From the NCBI GenBank assembly GCA_029379385.1, contig CM055606.1:1240001-1304000 (forward strand): a stretch of 64,000 nucleotides of DNA, in the 5' to 3' direction. The first letter of the stretch is position 1, and each line of letters starts with the position of its first letter. The notes beneath the pieces were generated by a model. It was not told the origin of the DNA. It saw nothing but the letters and a program-made list of their open reading frames with translations, and ran no database searches. Positions 51,371-64,000 of this stretch are shown one piece after another. Source of the stretch: Quillaja saponaria (Eukaryota > Streptophyta > Magnoliopsida > Fabales > Quillajaceae). The translations under genes were made by a program, and so were the position numbers.

Positions 51371-54300
51371 GTATTGGGTTTTAGAGGCTTATTCCTTAGA
51401 CATCTTAATTGAAATAATAATTCAATTATCACTTATAAAATTTAAATATTAGCTACATGAGGAGGGTGTTTGTATTTGATTATAATCTGATCATACCTGA
51501 TTATAATCAGATAACATGAATATTGAGGGTTTGACTAAAAAAATAAAATTTAACTTATAATCCGATTATTTTCCTAAAATTTTTGGGTTATAATTAGAAG
51601 AAAAAAAATGTCAAGATTTGATGCTTATTTTTTCCGCTTATATTTAGGTTTTATCAAGAAAAAGACTATGATATCCCCGTCATTTTCATAAATAACACTC
51701 AATACCCATAACACATGTCACAGTTTAACTCCAATACCCTTTTTAAATAATAGTTTATAATTAACTAAATAATTATTAGTAATTTTCATTGTTTATAATT
51801 AACTCACTAATTATTTTATCAAATTTATATAAAATTTAATTAATAATTTCATAAATTATAAGTAATTCTTACCACAATTTTATATAATTATTACATAATT
51901 TAAAATTCAATTGTAATAATTAAATAATTAATAATCTAATTATCAATTATAATAAAATAATTTTAAGTAAAAACAAACATGCACTAACTTCAACAAAACA
52001 TAGCCCATATATTAAATCTTAACTAAAATATGAAAAAAATATATATTTAAGTAACTAACAATTTATATATTTGCATATAAACATTTTTCATTCAAAAATT
52101 CAAATGCTCCATAAAAGAAAAAAAAAATAGAATAACAACCCTTATTATAAGATTTTATATAGTAATTTAAATTTTTAGGCTCACAATTGGAAGTCAAAAT
52201 AAATAAATACTTTAAAATACTATATTTTTTTTATAACAATTCAATCGAAATATAATATATAGGTTCATAAAAAAATATTAATTAAATTAAGAATATAAAA
52301 TTAACAAATTTGTTGATAATATTATACTCTCACATACCAAAACAAAACTCATAATAATTTAAAATAAAAATAAGAGATTAATAATCATTTTGAGAAGATA
52401 ATTAATTAGTTTGTTAAAATAGAAAAAGATATTTTTTTAATCTAAATTAAACATTGGCTAAAAATGTTTAAACAAATTACATGATATTATATTTAATAAT
52501 CTACTAAGTTGAGTTAGGGTCTTTAAAATTCATAACATGTAGAAAATCAAAATGTAAGATTGGATGTGTATGGAGAAAAAACAAAAACTTATTTTCTAAA
52601 AAATAAAACTATAATTTTCTTTAACACGTAAAATTATGAGATAAAGAGAGAGAGTGGGATAAAGATTCAAGGGAGAGTGTGAGAGTGAATTTAAATTGAG
52701 TTTCTATTTTAGTTTAGATGTATTAAAAGTGTGGTAGGTTAAAAATAAATTGATAATCTCATCCGCAATTTTTTGTTATTATAAATTTTGACTTAAAAAT
52801 TTATTTTAAAAAAACTCTAAAATTTTTCATGAAAAAAAAAAAGTTGATGAATTTAAGCCATTTACCTTTCAAATGATAAGTTTGATTATTTTAATGATTA
52901 ACTATTTACACTTTTACCCACATAGTTTTTTGTGGTAAAAAAAAAATATTCTCATAAAAATTTATACTATAATTTGATTTTCATAATTGGTATTTGAACT
53001 AAAAATAAATAAATAGGTCAATAACAAAAATAAAATCAATAATTTGTTAATTAGGAGAATAGTATGCTTACACAGTAGTTTAATCTTCTTTACTCTCACG
53101 TAAGCTAATGTTTCATCTATTTAAAAAAAAATTACTAAGACTTATAAATTTTTTATCCCTATTAAATGAAATAAGAGATCAATAACTATTTTTACAAGCT
53201 CAAAATTATATTTGTGTTAATGAAAAAAGGCTAAGACATGTTTTGAATTTCAAATGAAAAAATATATATATATAATTCAATGCCACCAAAAAATAAAATA
53301 TCATAAGATTTTATATTACAATTTCATATTTTAGGTTCATTATTGAAAATTAAAATAAATAAATAGTTTGAAGCGTCACTATTTGCAATAATCTAATCAA
53401 AATAGAATACATATTCCAAACAAATATATATATATTTATATGTTTATCTACTGTTTTGGTCATTCAAGATTATATCAGTTTTTAGTTCAGTTCTCTAATA
53501 ATTTTTTCAGTCAATTTCATTTTCTAAAATTCAAAATTTCTCAATCAAGTTCAATTTTCTGTTACATACTATGAATTAACGAAATAACCATACTTGACAT
53601 AAAACTAATAATGTATATAAGTTGTTTTTATATTTTGCAAATTTTTTTGGTTATTTTATAATTAAATTATTTAGAATTATTTTATTTATACATAATATAA
53701 GAATAAAAGAATATAACTTGATTGAAAAATTCTGAATTCTAGAGGATGAAATTAATCGAAAATATTTTTGGATAACTAAATTAAAAACTGAAACAATCTC
53801 GAGGACTAAAATAGTAGTTAAGTTTTTTTATATATATATAAAATTAAATAACAAAAATAAACTTAATAATATTAGTCATAATATTATATTCTCACAAATT
53901 ATAAATCTTCTATCTATATTATTTAAAAAGTACCCTTGCACTCCAATTTTTAGCTTCTCTGCCTATACGACTCCTAACTTCAATTTTTTTTTAAATAAAA
54001 TTTTCTCATTTTGAAATTAATTTTTTCTTTTCAATTATTACTTGGTTTATGGTAAACTATTGAAGTATAATTAGCAGAGTGTGATCTTTACGCTTTCATG
54101 AATTTCTTCTTCTCTCCCCGTTTACTTATCAAAAATAAAAAAAATAAAAAAATCATCTTCTCAAGAAATTCTGACTCAATTGCTTGTTGTGGGAGGACTT
54201 TATGCTATATTGCTGGAGGTTAGTTGTCTTTTTCTTCCACTTCAAATGTTTCTCGTCGTGTGATTTTCCCCTATCAATTGTTTGTGGATCTCTATGTTTC

Positions 54301-54600
54301 TCGCAACCTCTTTCTCATCACAATAGAATCCATATTAGCTTTTCTACACGTAGCCCAGATGTTAGGCCATGGATGGTTACGCCCATTGCTCTTTTTTATG
54401 TATCAAGTATGGAAAAAATAGTGGAATGAATAAATAGCAATGAACGAGATATTGGGGTTTGAGGAATACATTTCCCACTCTTCCATTCTTACATCTTATA
54501 TAACGTAATAAATATTAAAAAATAATTTTATCATATGTAGAATGATTATTGTTAATATATACAACTCATAACAAATTATAAATTTTAACGGATATATTGG
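51371..54600. repeat. AT-rich region with old dispersed repeats
   Basis: A motif series recurs with strong divergence. One block, AATTATGAGATAAAG...AAAAGTGTGGTAGGTTAAA, is at about 52617-52830 and again at about 54752-54920. A second block around CATAAGATTTTATAT...TTTTAGG is at about 52148-52200, 53300-53370 and, weakly, 54945-54990. The interval 51465-51990 may be another MITE (GGGTGTTTGTATTT at the left, GCATGTTTGTTTTTAC reversed at the right), without a clear duplication. No gene is supported. Confidence 0.45.
53444..53821. mobile_element. MITE with about 115-bp terminal inverted repeats
   Basis: The left arm reads CTACTGTTTTGGTCATTCAA and goes on through CAGTTTTTAGTTCAG and CTCAATCAAGTT. 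The right arm, read on the opposite strand, has CTACTATTTTAGTCCTCGAG, CAGTTTTTAATTTAG and TTCAATCAAGTT at the same spacing. Arms of roughly 115 bp flank a 150-bp AT-rich centre, so the whole element could fold into a long hairpin. A target-site duplication could not be fixed, so superfamily is unassigned. Confidence 0.7.
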
Positions 54601-56154
54601 GATTAAAAATAAAAGAAAATACAAAATAGGTGAACAATTCATCAGCCGTAGAAAAATAGAAATTATATATATATTTTTTTTTCACGAGTATTTTTGTTCG
54701 TTCAGAACTAAAAAATAAATAAATTACTTGTTAAACAAATAAATTAATCGTTTCCTTTAACACACACAAATAATGAGATAAAGACATAGTGTGAAAATAA
54801 GTTTAAATCGAGTTTTTAATTTGGTAGGATGCAAAAGTGTGGTAAGTTAAAATGGAATTTCAACAATAATATTTTACTATTATAAATTTTGAAGTAAAGT
54901 TTACTTTTGAAATAAAATTTAAAAAACAAAAAAAAAAAAAACTCACATAATTTCCTGTTTTTTAGGTCTACGATTGAAACTTCAAATAAAAAAAGGATTC
55001 ATATATTTTTTTTATAAAAAATTATAAATTTTAATTTATAAATTAATTTAAAATAAAATAAAAAATAAATTAATCTGACATAGATACCAGCTTTATATAT
55101 ATATATATATAATTATTAGTCAAGAATTAGGTAAAATGATAGGTTAACATATAACATATCAACTATTTAATGTCCAAACAGTTTAGTAATCATGTCCTCT
55201 GCCAAACTAATTATTTATTTCTTTAAATAAAATAACAAAGATCAAGAAATAATAAATTTGACAAAATACAAAATTAAAATTTTACAAATCTTAAGATAAA
55301 AGATAAAATAAAATAACATGTGTATCAAATGTAGCCCGAATATATTAATGGCCTTATCAATTTACTCCAAAACTCGTGTATATTTTTGTGCATGCAATTA
55401 GTGGCATGACACGCCAACAATATGTGTATGTTAGTATACCTATATAAATATTCAGACGAAAATAATGTGTATGTTGTATAACTGTATAAATATCAGATGA
55501 GAGGATAAATTTCTACCAAATGCAATAATGTCTATTTGTACAATTTTTTTTAATTTTCTTCAGATATTGGAGAAAATTAAAATAGTTTCAATGGTATTTA
55601 CTTGATATCTTGTAAAATTAAATGATTATTCCTTGTAATTACAAAATCAAAACTATGAAACTTACAAGTTAAGCACTGTCATTGTCTGGGATAATAATTG
55701 CTTTTTGTACTGTGAGGATGGGAAATCATGTTCATTGTGGAGTTCTCAACTTCTCTTTCCTCATCGTTGTTCTTGCAATTGCTCTCATTTAACAAGTTCA
55801 TATTATATTGCCAAAGGTCGACTTTCATGTGCCCAGACTGTGGGTCTCCAGTGACCCATTTTATTTATGTCCGTTGCTCTCCGCATGTCAGATGCCTGTT
55901 GTGCTTAATTACTTCACTTGGTTTTGTTAATTGACTAATTTTTTTTTTCCTGATTTCATCATTATTATTTATTTTATATCAATTAATAATAAATTTGGAT
56001 CTACACTTTATTTATTTAATTAAATCATAGAATAAATTTGAATTCTTGCTATCAAGCTTCTGTTTGGAGTGTGTGCCGATATTTAAATTTGGCTTTGCTT
56101 ACACAATTTTTGCCTTGCTGATCACAAAGTTGTAAACGAATTCAAATTTATCTC
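54601..56154. other. Non-coding AT-rich region
   Basis: It contains the second copy of a dispersed block (about 54752-54920), a (TA)n microsatellite at about 55094-55112, and short open frames without recognisable motifs. No gene supported. Confidence 0.45.
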
Positions 56155-56236
56155 GTCTGAGATGGTATAAGTGTTTTTTCTTTATTACACTCTTGTGTCT
56201 GAGATGGTATAAGTGTTTTTCTTATTACACGCTTGT
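56155..56236. repeat. Short tandem duplication, about 42-bp unit, two copies
   Basis: GTCTGAGATGGTATAAGTG begins at 56155 and again at 56197; each copy continues with a T-run and TTATTACAC before CTTG. The second copy is 1-2 bp shorter. Confidence 0.85.
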
Positions 56237-59200
56237 TGAGCTGCCACTGAGATTATAACGTTGTTGTATCAACAACACCGAGCTTCTTTTGCAACCTTCA
56301 ATTGTTGTATGTCATTTACTACATTTGTGTAATTTTGTTGAAGTGTTTGTTTAGTTTTAATCCAGGAACATTTATGGGCTTTGTTAATGTTAGATTTGTC
56401 CGAGTTGAAAACTTGGCAAGACTATTCCTAAGTCAGTGCAATCTCTCGTCTTAGCATCTTCAGGAGAGGAGGTGATCTTTGTACTTCTGAGTCAGACCTG
56501 CAAAATTATAGACAGGAGCGGGTTCCTGGGTGAGCTCCCTAAACTCTCAAACGACAAAGTTAGAAAAGGAGAGCTATAAAATCAAAGAAGGGAAAGAAAG
56601 AATGAATCTAATTCTCATATGTGTCATCTGTCCCTTCTGTCACACCCTCCATGGAGGCTTGACTGGCCAGAGGAATGGTAACCAAACCTCCGTAACCCTG
56701 ACTCAAATAAAGGAATGACCATGACTCTTGACTCGCCAATGAATAAAATCAAGAAATTATAAAGACAAAAGTTAACATTAAAAACTTGTTGATTACAACA
56801 AATCTAATAAATTTACTGAAAATTTCGACAGATGTCCTTTACAATGTGAAACATGCCTTAAAATACAATCCAAAAAAAAACTCTTTTTATTACTCAACAC
56901 AATACAAAGACAGTAAGGAGCTCTGCTCCGTTCACATCATCAACAAAACATGTATTAGAATATTATATCATACCACACTTGACACCCACAATGTTAATGT
57001 GACTGCAAACTTTCATTCTTGACTCTAAGTATGAGATTCCGAGACATACCTTGTCGTCAAATCCTTAGCAAAACCTCGCATTAATAGTTAACTTCTTTTG
57101 AGGTCCTGTTACTAAAAAAATATAACCACAAGAAATGGGTGAGTCCTACGGACTCAGTGAGTGAAAAATTATACCCAAAGGGTACTAGCATCACACAACA
57201 CAAGCATATAACAAGCGTAATAACATTGTGTAACATTATTCATATCTTAATTCACATTGCACGTATACATTGTAACGGTTATAAATTCACAATTTACATG
57301 ATACACAGGATCACAAATTTATCAGAGCAATGATATCAAACAAAACAACCAAAGGGCCAACGAATAACCCAGCCCCGCACAACAGTATCACCCTTACCGG
57401 GCATTTACGCGCCCGCACAACAAATTAATCTCCGTACACAATCCATCCCATCGGGACTGAGCACTCAATTTAGAAAATATTTATCAGAATCAGAATTTCT
57501 CGTGATTTCAAATCAGCGTATCCAAAGTGCACCTGGACTTTTAATTTCAAAAATGAAAATCATTTTTTTCAAAAAATGTTCATGAGTTGGCCCTTATCAA
57601 ACATAATCAATGTCAATCACAGTACCCAATATCAAGCAAACATTATTCAAGCAATTTACTGAAACACTCCACTAGCTTACTTTCCATATATCACACATAT
57701 TCAAATAAACATATAATCACACATATTAATCTAGTCCCTAAAGGCAGCAATTAACCACTCACCTGTTACCCATTTCATTCGTCACTCACATTTGTGTTCA
57801 TGCGTCTCATCAGGTTCACATTAGAATCCGGAACTGAAATTCATAATTCCAAATACTACTTAGTTCATAAACGTTATTGTTATACTCTTTTACTTACTAA
57901 ACTTATATCTCAACTTATATAGGTTTATTTATGAAAGTTTTCTTTTAAACTATTACATGTTAATTAATATGGATTAGACTTTAGGTGATAAGGTTAACAA
58001 TGAAGAGGCCTTTTAAATATCTTGACAAAGCATATGATAGGAGAAAACATTAGAAAAGAATAGAAAGCATTTAGTGAGTTACAAATGTTAAAGCTGTCCA
58101 AACTTGAGATTTGAACTAATGTCCATTTTAATTGTCATATTTTTCTCTAGGAAACTCCGAATCCAGTTTCGTAAAATTTATAAAATACTAGACACATGTA
58201 GCTTTGTAATGATATATCATTTGTAATTTTTTTATTTTTATATCAATACAGTTTATTGTTTGAAGTTGCATCAAATTCTGCAACACGCAAGATTTTGACA
58301 GCTCTAACCTTACCTTAGTTAATTGAACATAAGTTTCTCTAGGAAAAACAAAATCTGATTCTATTTATTGGGTTTATTAATAGAAAATTATATCTATCTT
58401 TATTATTTAGAAAATTTTCCTAGAATCTTTCATGAACCCACTCAATTTCTTACATGAACCAAAAACAAGGCACCACGAATCTTGCCTGACCTAGCCGGAG
58501 TCTAACATCTATAACTCACAACATACTTGGAACCAAGGTACAAAATTTTGTAGACAATATTTCAAGACTATAAGCTACATTTTATCTTTTGAATTTTTAA
58601 TTTAATTCTGCCTCGAAGACACTCGAAATACCAAGTTTATGTTACCCACGGAATCTGCCCCCAGCACCCTTCAAAACCCACTTAACTCTCATTCTCCACC
58701 ACCTTCAAGCTCCAATTCATACTTTTCACTTCAGCACTAATTTACTAACATTACTCCTAATCCAATTAGATTCAAGGTTATATTAGTGATTTAGCATCAA
58801 TCAAAAACTTAAGTTGTCACTATCCAATATCAATCCTGCCACATTACACGTATATTTAAATAAACTTATAATTAGACATACTATTTTATCACCTGCAAGT
58901 TGTAAATTCTATCTCATTAATCATTTAATTATTTCTACTACCATTAATTTTCATTACTAACACGCAAAGGGCTTGAATTATTTACAACAAGGTATCATAA
59001 ACTAAATAAAAAAAAAACTTACTTATTGACCGAGAAAGAGTCCTTTGCTATCAATTTAGGCAGCTGATACTCCTTCCTACCACCCTCCAAAGCCACACAA
59101 TCAGACCTCACTAACTCAGTTCCAGCAGCTAAAACAGGGTATGATACTGGGCATAAACATGACCTAAACGCCACTTATTGCTGTTGTTTTGAGGCTGTTC

Positions 59201-60320
59201 CAACACACACCCAACTGCTGCCCACCATAAGCACGTTTCAAGGCTACTCCAAGTCACCTACTTCACGCCCTAAGTAATGGACAGCAACAACCAGCCAAAG
59301 CGTTGATACAAGGGACAGCAAAACGGGGGGTTTCTCAACTCAAACTCAGCAGCAAATTGATGGGTATGGAGTAAGAAAAATATTCACTCAATTTAACTCC
59401 AACAAGTAAAATAGCAAAAGGGTACAAACTCTCTTCAAACCAAGCTGTAACAGTATACAAGACAGTCAACATCTCCCTCCCTGATCCATCCAACGGCTTC
59501 AGCAACCAAAAGACAACTCAAATAGTGAAAAAAAACCAAATGGTTTCTCTCAGCTAAAGTAATACTCGGCATAGACAAGAATAAATGGCTGAAATCCCTC
59601 CCTTGGCACAAGAAGGGCTGAATTCTCTAGAAGGGACTATGGCGGTGCACAAGTCAAAAAGGAAGGGAACAAAACGGCAAGAATGGGAGAAAATTAAAGG
59701 TGAAAGGAAAAGGACAAAATTGGAAAATAAGTTTAAGTTAACTAAGTAAACTTGTGGTTCTAGTTTAGTCTTAGCTATAAGTAGATATAAATATATATAC
59801 AAATCTTCATTTTCTTTACTTATTTCATTATTATTATTATTATTTATAATCATAACAAGTTACGTACCAACGTTTTAAAGTGTACTTGAACATGTCAAAG
59901 TGTATACTAAAAAAATATCGAGCTATAACACATATATATTTAAATATTTAAATTGATTACACATTTATTCTACTCATCGATATTAAATTTACAATTAGCT
60001 ACAATTTATAAATTAATCAATTAGGTGATAAAATTTAATTTACATGCTTATATATATATATATATATATATTCATAGAATCAAATAACCCTTTTTTTTTT
60101 TTAGTTTATTTTATGAAAAATGATTATTTATTTCGTCACGACGACTTACATGTTATATCCTGAAACGTACGTTAAATTATTACGTCCTAGCATATCCAAT
60201 TTCACCGTAACTTATTTAATTTATTTATATAGTTATCATTTTATAGCTAAAACTTTACGCATCATCTCTAAAACTCGATTATTACGTTACCGGGTTATGA
60301 GGGTTATAACACCTTTAAAG
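56237..60320. other. Non-coding region, possibly a decayed long LTR-type element
   Basis: No coding frame of note. From about 57100 to 60320 the base composition and several motifs recall long plant LTRs: a hairpin at 57140-57156, CG-rich stretches near 57365-57450, and, read on the minus strand from about 60311, TGTTATAACCCTCATAACCC as a possible TG-type start. No matching second LTR, primer-binding site or polymerase domain was found, so this is a weak suggestion. Confidence 0.25.
57140..57156. other. Perfect short hairpin
   Basis: TGAGTCC-TAC-GGACTCA forms a 7-bp stem with a 3-base loop, followed by GTGAGTG. Similar blocks are familiar from non-coding plant repeat sequence; function unknown. 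Confidence 0.6.
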
Positions 60321-61858
60321 ACTGAGGTGTGTAGATATATAGTAAAAGAAAGTACCATCATAGGCTAGCCAACCTTTTTATGTTGTCAAGTATTGGGATA
60401 ACCGTCACGTGATAGACTCTCATTAAGTGTTAATATATTATATTAACAAATTTGTTTACAGTTGCTTTATACACATCTTTCACTCCATGTTCTATTTGTT
60501 AAAGTTTATTTTCCAGTTTTATAAATTGATGATGATGAGATTATCATTCACCTGTGTTTCAAGACCTGAAGTAAAACTGAAACAGAAGAAACGGCCAAGT
60601 CACTTGGTGCTGGGTGCATACCCTTCACTCTCACGTCCGCTCTCCTATCCTACATATTCACTTGGAATATTATTGTCTTTTATTTATTTATTTTTTTTGA
60701 TTTCTCACTTGGAGCATTGTTGTTTGAAAATCAGTAAAACATGCATGTTTAATTAAGAATATATGAGTGTTGTGCTTATTAATCTTATAGAGAGGATTAT
60801 TATAAATTAAGTGATCTAGCTAGTTTAATTTTTGAGAAAAATGACGACCTTTATTTTATTATATAGGATGATAATTAATACCACAATTTCCTGGATTTGA
60901 TTTAATAAAATCGGGTTTCTTTTTCTATTTAGAAAATTTAATTTCTTAGAAACAAGCTCTCATAGTTTCACACATTTTGAAAGTTTTGATTCAAGTAATT
61001 AATTGATTAGATGAGATATTAATAAATTATTTATTAAAACTAATTTAGTCAAACTCTTTTATATTTAATTTTTTCTCAATAAATTTAGATAGCCTAGCAA
61101 TTTGTCATTTGAGTTAAAACCACAAATTTATAAAATATACCAAATTCATTCATTTAGACTGGTATATAATTTCATTTAGACTGTTTGATAATATTAAATG
61201 ATAAATAACAATGAATAATATTAAAAAAAATTTAATTTTATATATAAACATCTTACTTAACTTTCTCAATATTATATTTTTATTATTATGACCAAACATT
61301 TTTAATCACTTCCTATTATATTAATCCATTAATCTCTCACATCTTTCTTAAATTAATTAATCGTATATAATACACTTAACTACAACAAAGACTGAGAATT
61401 TTTTTTACAATGGCTCAGCCTAACATCAAACATCAATTGATTGGTGTTAAAAGTGTGGTTCCTCGTAGACTAGTTATAAGCTCTCTCTAATGCCTGCCTT
61501 CAATGGTAGAGGACAGAGATTAAACCACCTCACTCTCAACCATCCTCAACAAATCAACTCCAAATTTTCATTTAATTTGCTCACTAAATTTATGAATCTT
61601 GAAGCTCTGTGCAGGGGAGTAGTGCAGTAGGGATGGAAATAAAGTTTTTCGTTTTTTGCAGAAAAAATTGCTTTGGGTGTAATATATGCTAGCTAGTACT
61701 ATAATGGAGTATATATGGGATAAGTGTAATACTGTGTACGTATATACGGCTCGTACGATTTGGTATAGAGATTGTAAAAGTATATGCTAAGCTACCGAGT
61801 ACCAGTAAGATTGAGGACGCACGATTTGGAGTGTATAGTCATCGCCTTGACTGTAAGT
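60321..61858. other. AT-rich region without a supported gene
   Basis: It includes a long pyrimidine/AT mix and a small island near 60540-60660 with moderate GC. Open frames are short and show no motif. A (TA)n tract lies just outside to the left at about 60048-60070. Confidence 0.45.
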
Positions 61859-62057
61859 AGCTTGTTGGAGGTGCTTCAAAATACAAACACTGGTTGAGCT
61901 GCGCTAGACAACTTTTTACTGATGAACAATTAGAGAAGCTGAGTAAACAAATTAGTCCTCAAGAAAGCCACTACTACCCTCTACCAAAAGTTGGTGAGAG
62001 ATTTCACGGGGTTGATCCAGATATGGTATTTAATCCTTTATGCTTTCCTGAATGAAA
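61859..62057 (+). other. Exon-like coding fragment, unrecognised
   Basis: Between two stops the plus strand encodes a segment of about 65 residues with protein-like composition: LVGGASKYKHWLSCARQLF, then TDEQLEKLSKQIS, then HYYPLPKVGERFHGVDPDM. It is followed by a possible donor (ATG|GTATTT, about 62026). A second short segment after an AG near 62326 reads AKSYVRVIDKDLGQP. No start codon or flanking exons were identified. It may be an exon of a gene entering from elsewhere or a gene fragment; I do not recognise the family. Confidence 0.3.
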
Positions 62058-62359
62058 AGAAATAAGGGTAACTGTAATTCTGACAGTTGGCATGGTTTTA
62101 TAGTTGTTTTTTTCGCATATTTGCTCCATTGTTTCCTTAATAAGGTAACAATCAAAATTAACATTGCAAGTGCTATTAATTATTTTGCCTAATCTGTTTT
62201 GGCAATTAATCTGGTTATTCCTTGTTCTGGAGTTTACTTTTTCTAACCGGGACAAAATAAGTACAATGTTTCATGAGGTTATAGTCTTGGCCCTTGATTG
62301 ATAGACACACTTCTGTTATATCCAGGCAAAATCATATGTACGAGTTATTGACAAGGACC

Positions 62360-64000
62360 TAGGGCAACCCATGTTAGAAAGGAAATGGTTCTTCTTCTTT
62401 TTGTATTTGATGAAAAACTAATTTTATCCCTGAGACAATAGTTTGTCTCTTTTCTCTCTCCCATAAAACCCCTTCCTGTTCTGGAGAATCCTGATCCCAT
62501 GTTGAACAAGTGTTCACCTCTGGAGATGGAGAGAATAATGAGAAATGGGAGAAACAGTGCTTGGTTTGCCTGTTAGTCTCCCAGTTCAAACAGACAGAGA
62601 CTGCCTATGGCTATGGGCTGCAGCATTACTGGCATTGAGGATTGAGGGGTGCCCAACAAAATATCCAAATAAAGATGCAGGTTAGACATCCCAAATTACA
62701 CCTGCAGATTACTCAAGGGGTCACCCTTTCCAAATTCCTCGTGGGGAGTGGAGACAATGAGAAAGCAAACTCAATTTTCATCCTAGACTCTAGTGGTACA
62801 GATAAATCACAGCCTAACAAAATTTTGGGTGTGGGATTTCCTAGATTTTGCTTTTTTTATTGAATAGAAGGGTATAGAAGAAAGAAAGAGAGGGATGAGG
62901 CCAAATCAATGAGTGACTTACAGTCGTCAGATCTCCATAATAAAGAAGTTAGTATGGATGAATAGTGAGAGATGGGCTGTAGTGTGTGCCACATCACTCT
63001 CTCATTGCAAGCCAGAGTAATACGCAAAAGAAAAAGTTGAAAGGAGCTCTCTCAAATAATTGTACTATCTGTGACCTGTGGGAGGAAGAAAGGAAGGAAC
63101 AGAGGGAGGGGGAAACATTCTGCCGTCAAAATATCTTATCCCTGTACTTTGTAATCTATTCCTGGATCAGGATTGACAGAAATTGGTCAATTACAGATTT
63201 ACACTCACAAATCCCTACTAACCAAATCCATGCATTAAATGACTGCAAGTACGTAATCATTAATCAAATCTCTCTCACAGTCTCCCTTCAACCCTTTTTT
63301 TCTTCTAAAAAATCTCCACCAATTCACTTATATATGGCAACTGGTTCACTGGTTAATCTTAGTTATTAACGAATTGAAATAAACTAATTAATCATGTGAA
63401 GTCTTAATAACAAATTTAAAAAAGTGAATATTCATGTTTCTAAAATATTTTTAATAGATCAATGATCACTAATTAATTCAGTTAATAAAAATATATTCTC
63501 AATCTAACCGATTTTATCAAGATTAATTATGCAAAACACAAAATATAAGCTTCTAAAACAAATATCAACACATTGACATGTTTCTAAAAAGAAAATATGT
63601 CAACGAATTGAGTTAGCATTTAAGACAGTAATGAAAAGTTTTTTCTCAAAAGAATTAGAATTTGAATCTTATTCATAGTTCTTAGGAATAAATTTATATT
63701 TTTAATCAATATCATAATTAATAATTGTTAATTTTGACCTTATATAAATAGGTCGAGATTCTTTACAATAATGATATAAATATAATATTTTTCACCAAAT
63801 ATACAAATATCTTATTTACTTATTTTATTTTAAAATATACAATCCTTATTTTTATTTTTTAACTGAAAAGAAAAGGAAAATATATATATTTAAATTAATG
63901 GCATAGAAACTATAGGAGTCGGACTAAAACAGATTTGTGTTGTAACTAAACAGAAATATCGATATCTTCCCTTACAAGCTACTTAGATTAGACAGCATAA
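62360..64000. other. Region without a supported gene
   Basis: A moderately GC-rich stretch (about 62440-63190) with frames up to 127 codons, none showing a motif or codon pattern that convinces me, is followed by AT-rich DNA to the window end. Confidence 0.4.

Noticed and set aside
55728..55934. Cys-rich plus-strand frame resembling a zinc finger
   Set aside because: Cys spacing fits no known finger, the frame is short and isolated, and flanks are non-coding.
59554..59853. 99-codon minus-strand frame
   Set aside because: Begins in an (ATT)n tract encoding poly-Asn and shows no domain; chance frame.

Overview
This is a stretch of eudicot nuclear DNA. It is AT-rich, with intron-rich plant genes separated by long AT-rich gaps carrying MITEs, SINEs and microsatellites. 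Protein-coding content is almost all on the minus strand; the one clear plus-strand gene is a B-box factor. I see no bacterial, viral or organellar segment, no CRISPR array, no tRNA or rRNA gene, and no undescribed multi-gene system. The interest lies in decaying gene copies, two near-intact genes carrying 1-bp frameshifts, and a well-resolved set of small transposable elements.

Layout. 1-8534 (-): first 11 coding exons of the V-ATPase V0 subunit a (VHA-a2/a3 type), running off the left edge, with a Mutator-like MITE in an intron. 11021-16644 (-): an intron-retaining, heavily broken MCM4 pseudogene that still has a paired E2F site in its promoter. 19364-19945 (-): an intronless 193-residue acidic protein of unknown function. 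21457-26151 (-): coatomer alpha subunit, complete except for one extra base. Roughly 27370-30130 (-): a broken copy of an At4g37920-like plastid protein gene with an Au-type SINE inside. 34424-35453 (+): BBX20-type double B-box factor, intact. 38775-48473 (-): a 24-exon KIN-7D-type kinesin with a C-terminal RING finger, intact (1,090 residues). 48948-64000: mostly non-coding, with a duplicated 0.74-kb segment, a MITE that landed in one of the duplicates, a long-inverted-repeat MITE, and old dispersed repeats.

Context. As I recall the Arabidopsis map, KIN-7D, BBX20 and VHA-a3 lie close together on chromosome 4 (At4g39050, At4g39070, At4g39080). KIN-7M, alpha2-COP and VHA-a2 lie together on chromosome 2 (At2g21380, At2g21390, At2g21410). 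The window combines both sets in one block, which supports the gene names and suggests an ancestral linkage group. The genes are not an operon and share no pathway, although V-ATPase and COPI both serve the endomembrane system.

Reliability. Exon boundaries were placed by hand from GT/AG sites and reading-frame continuity, helped by remembered family sequences. No alignment or database search was run. Single-base frameshifts in VHA-a and alpha-COP may be real or may be assembly errors.
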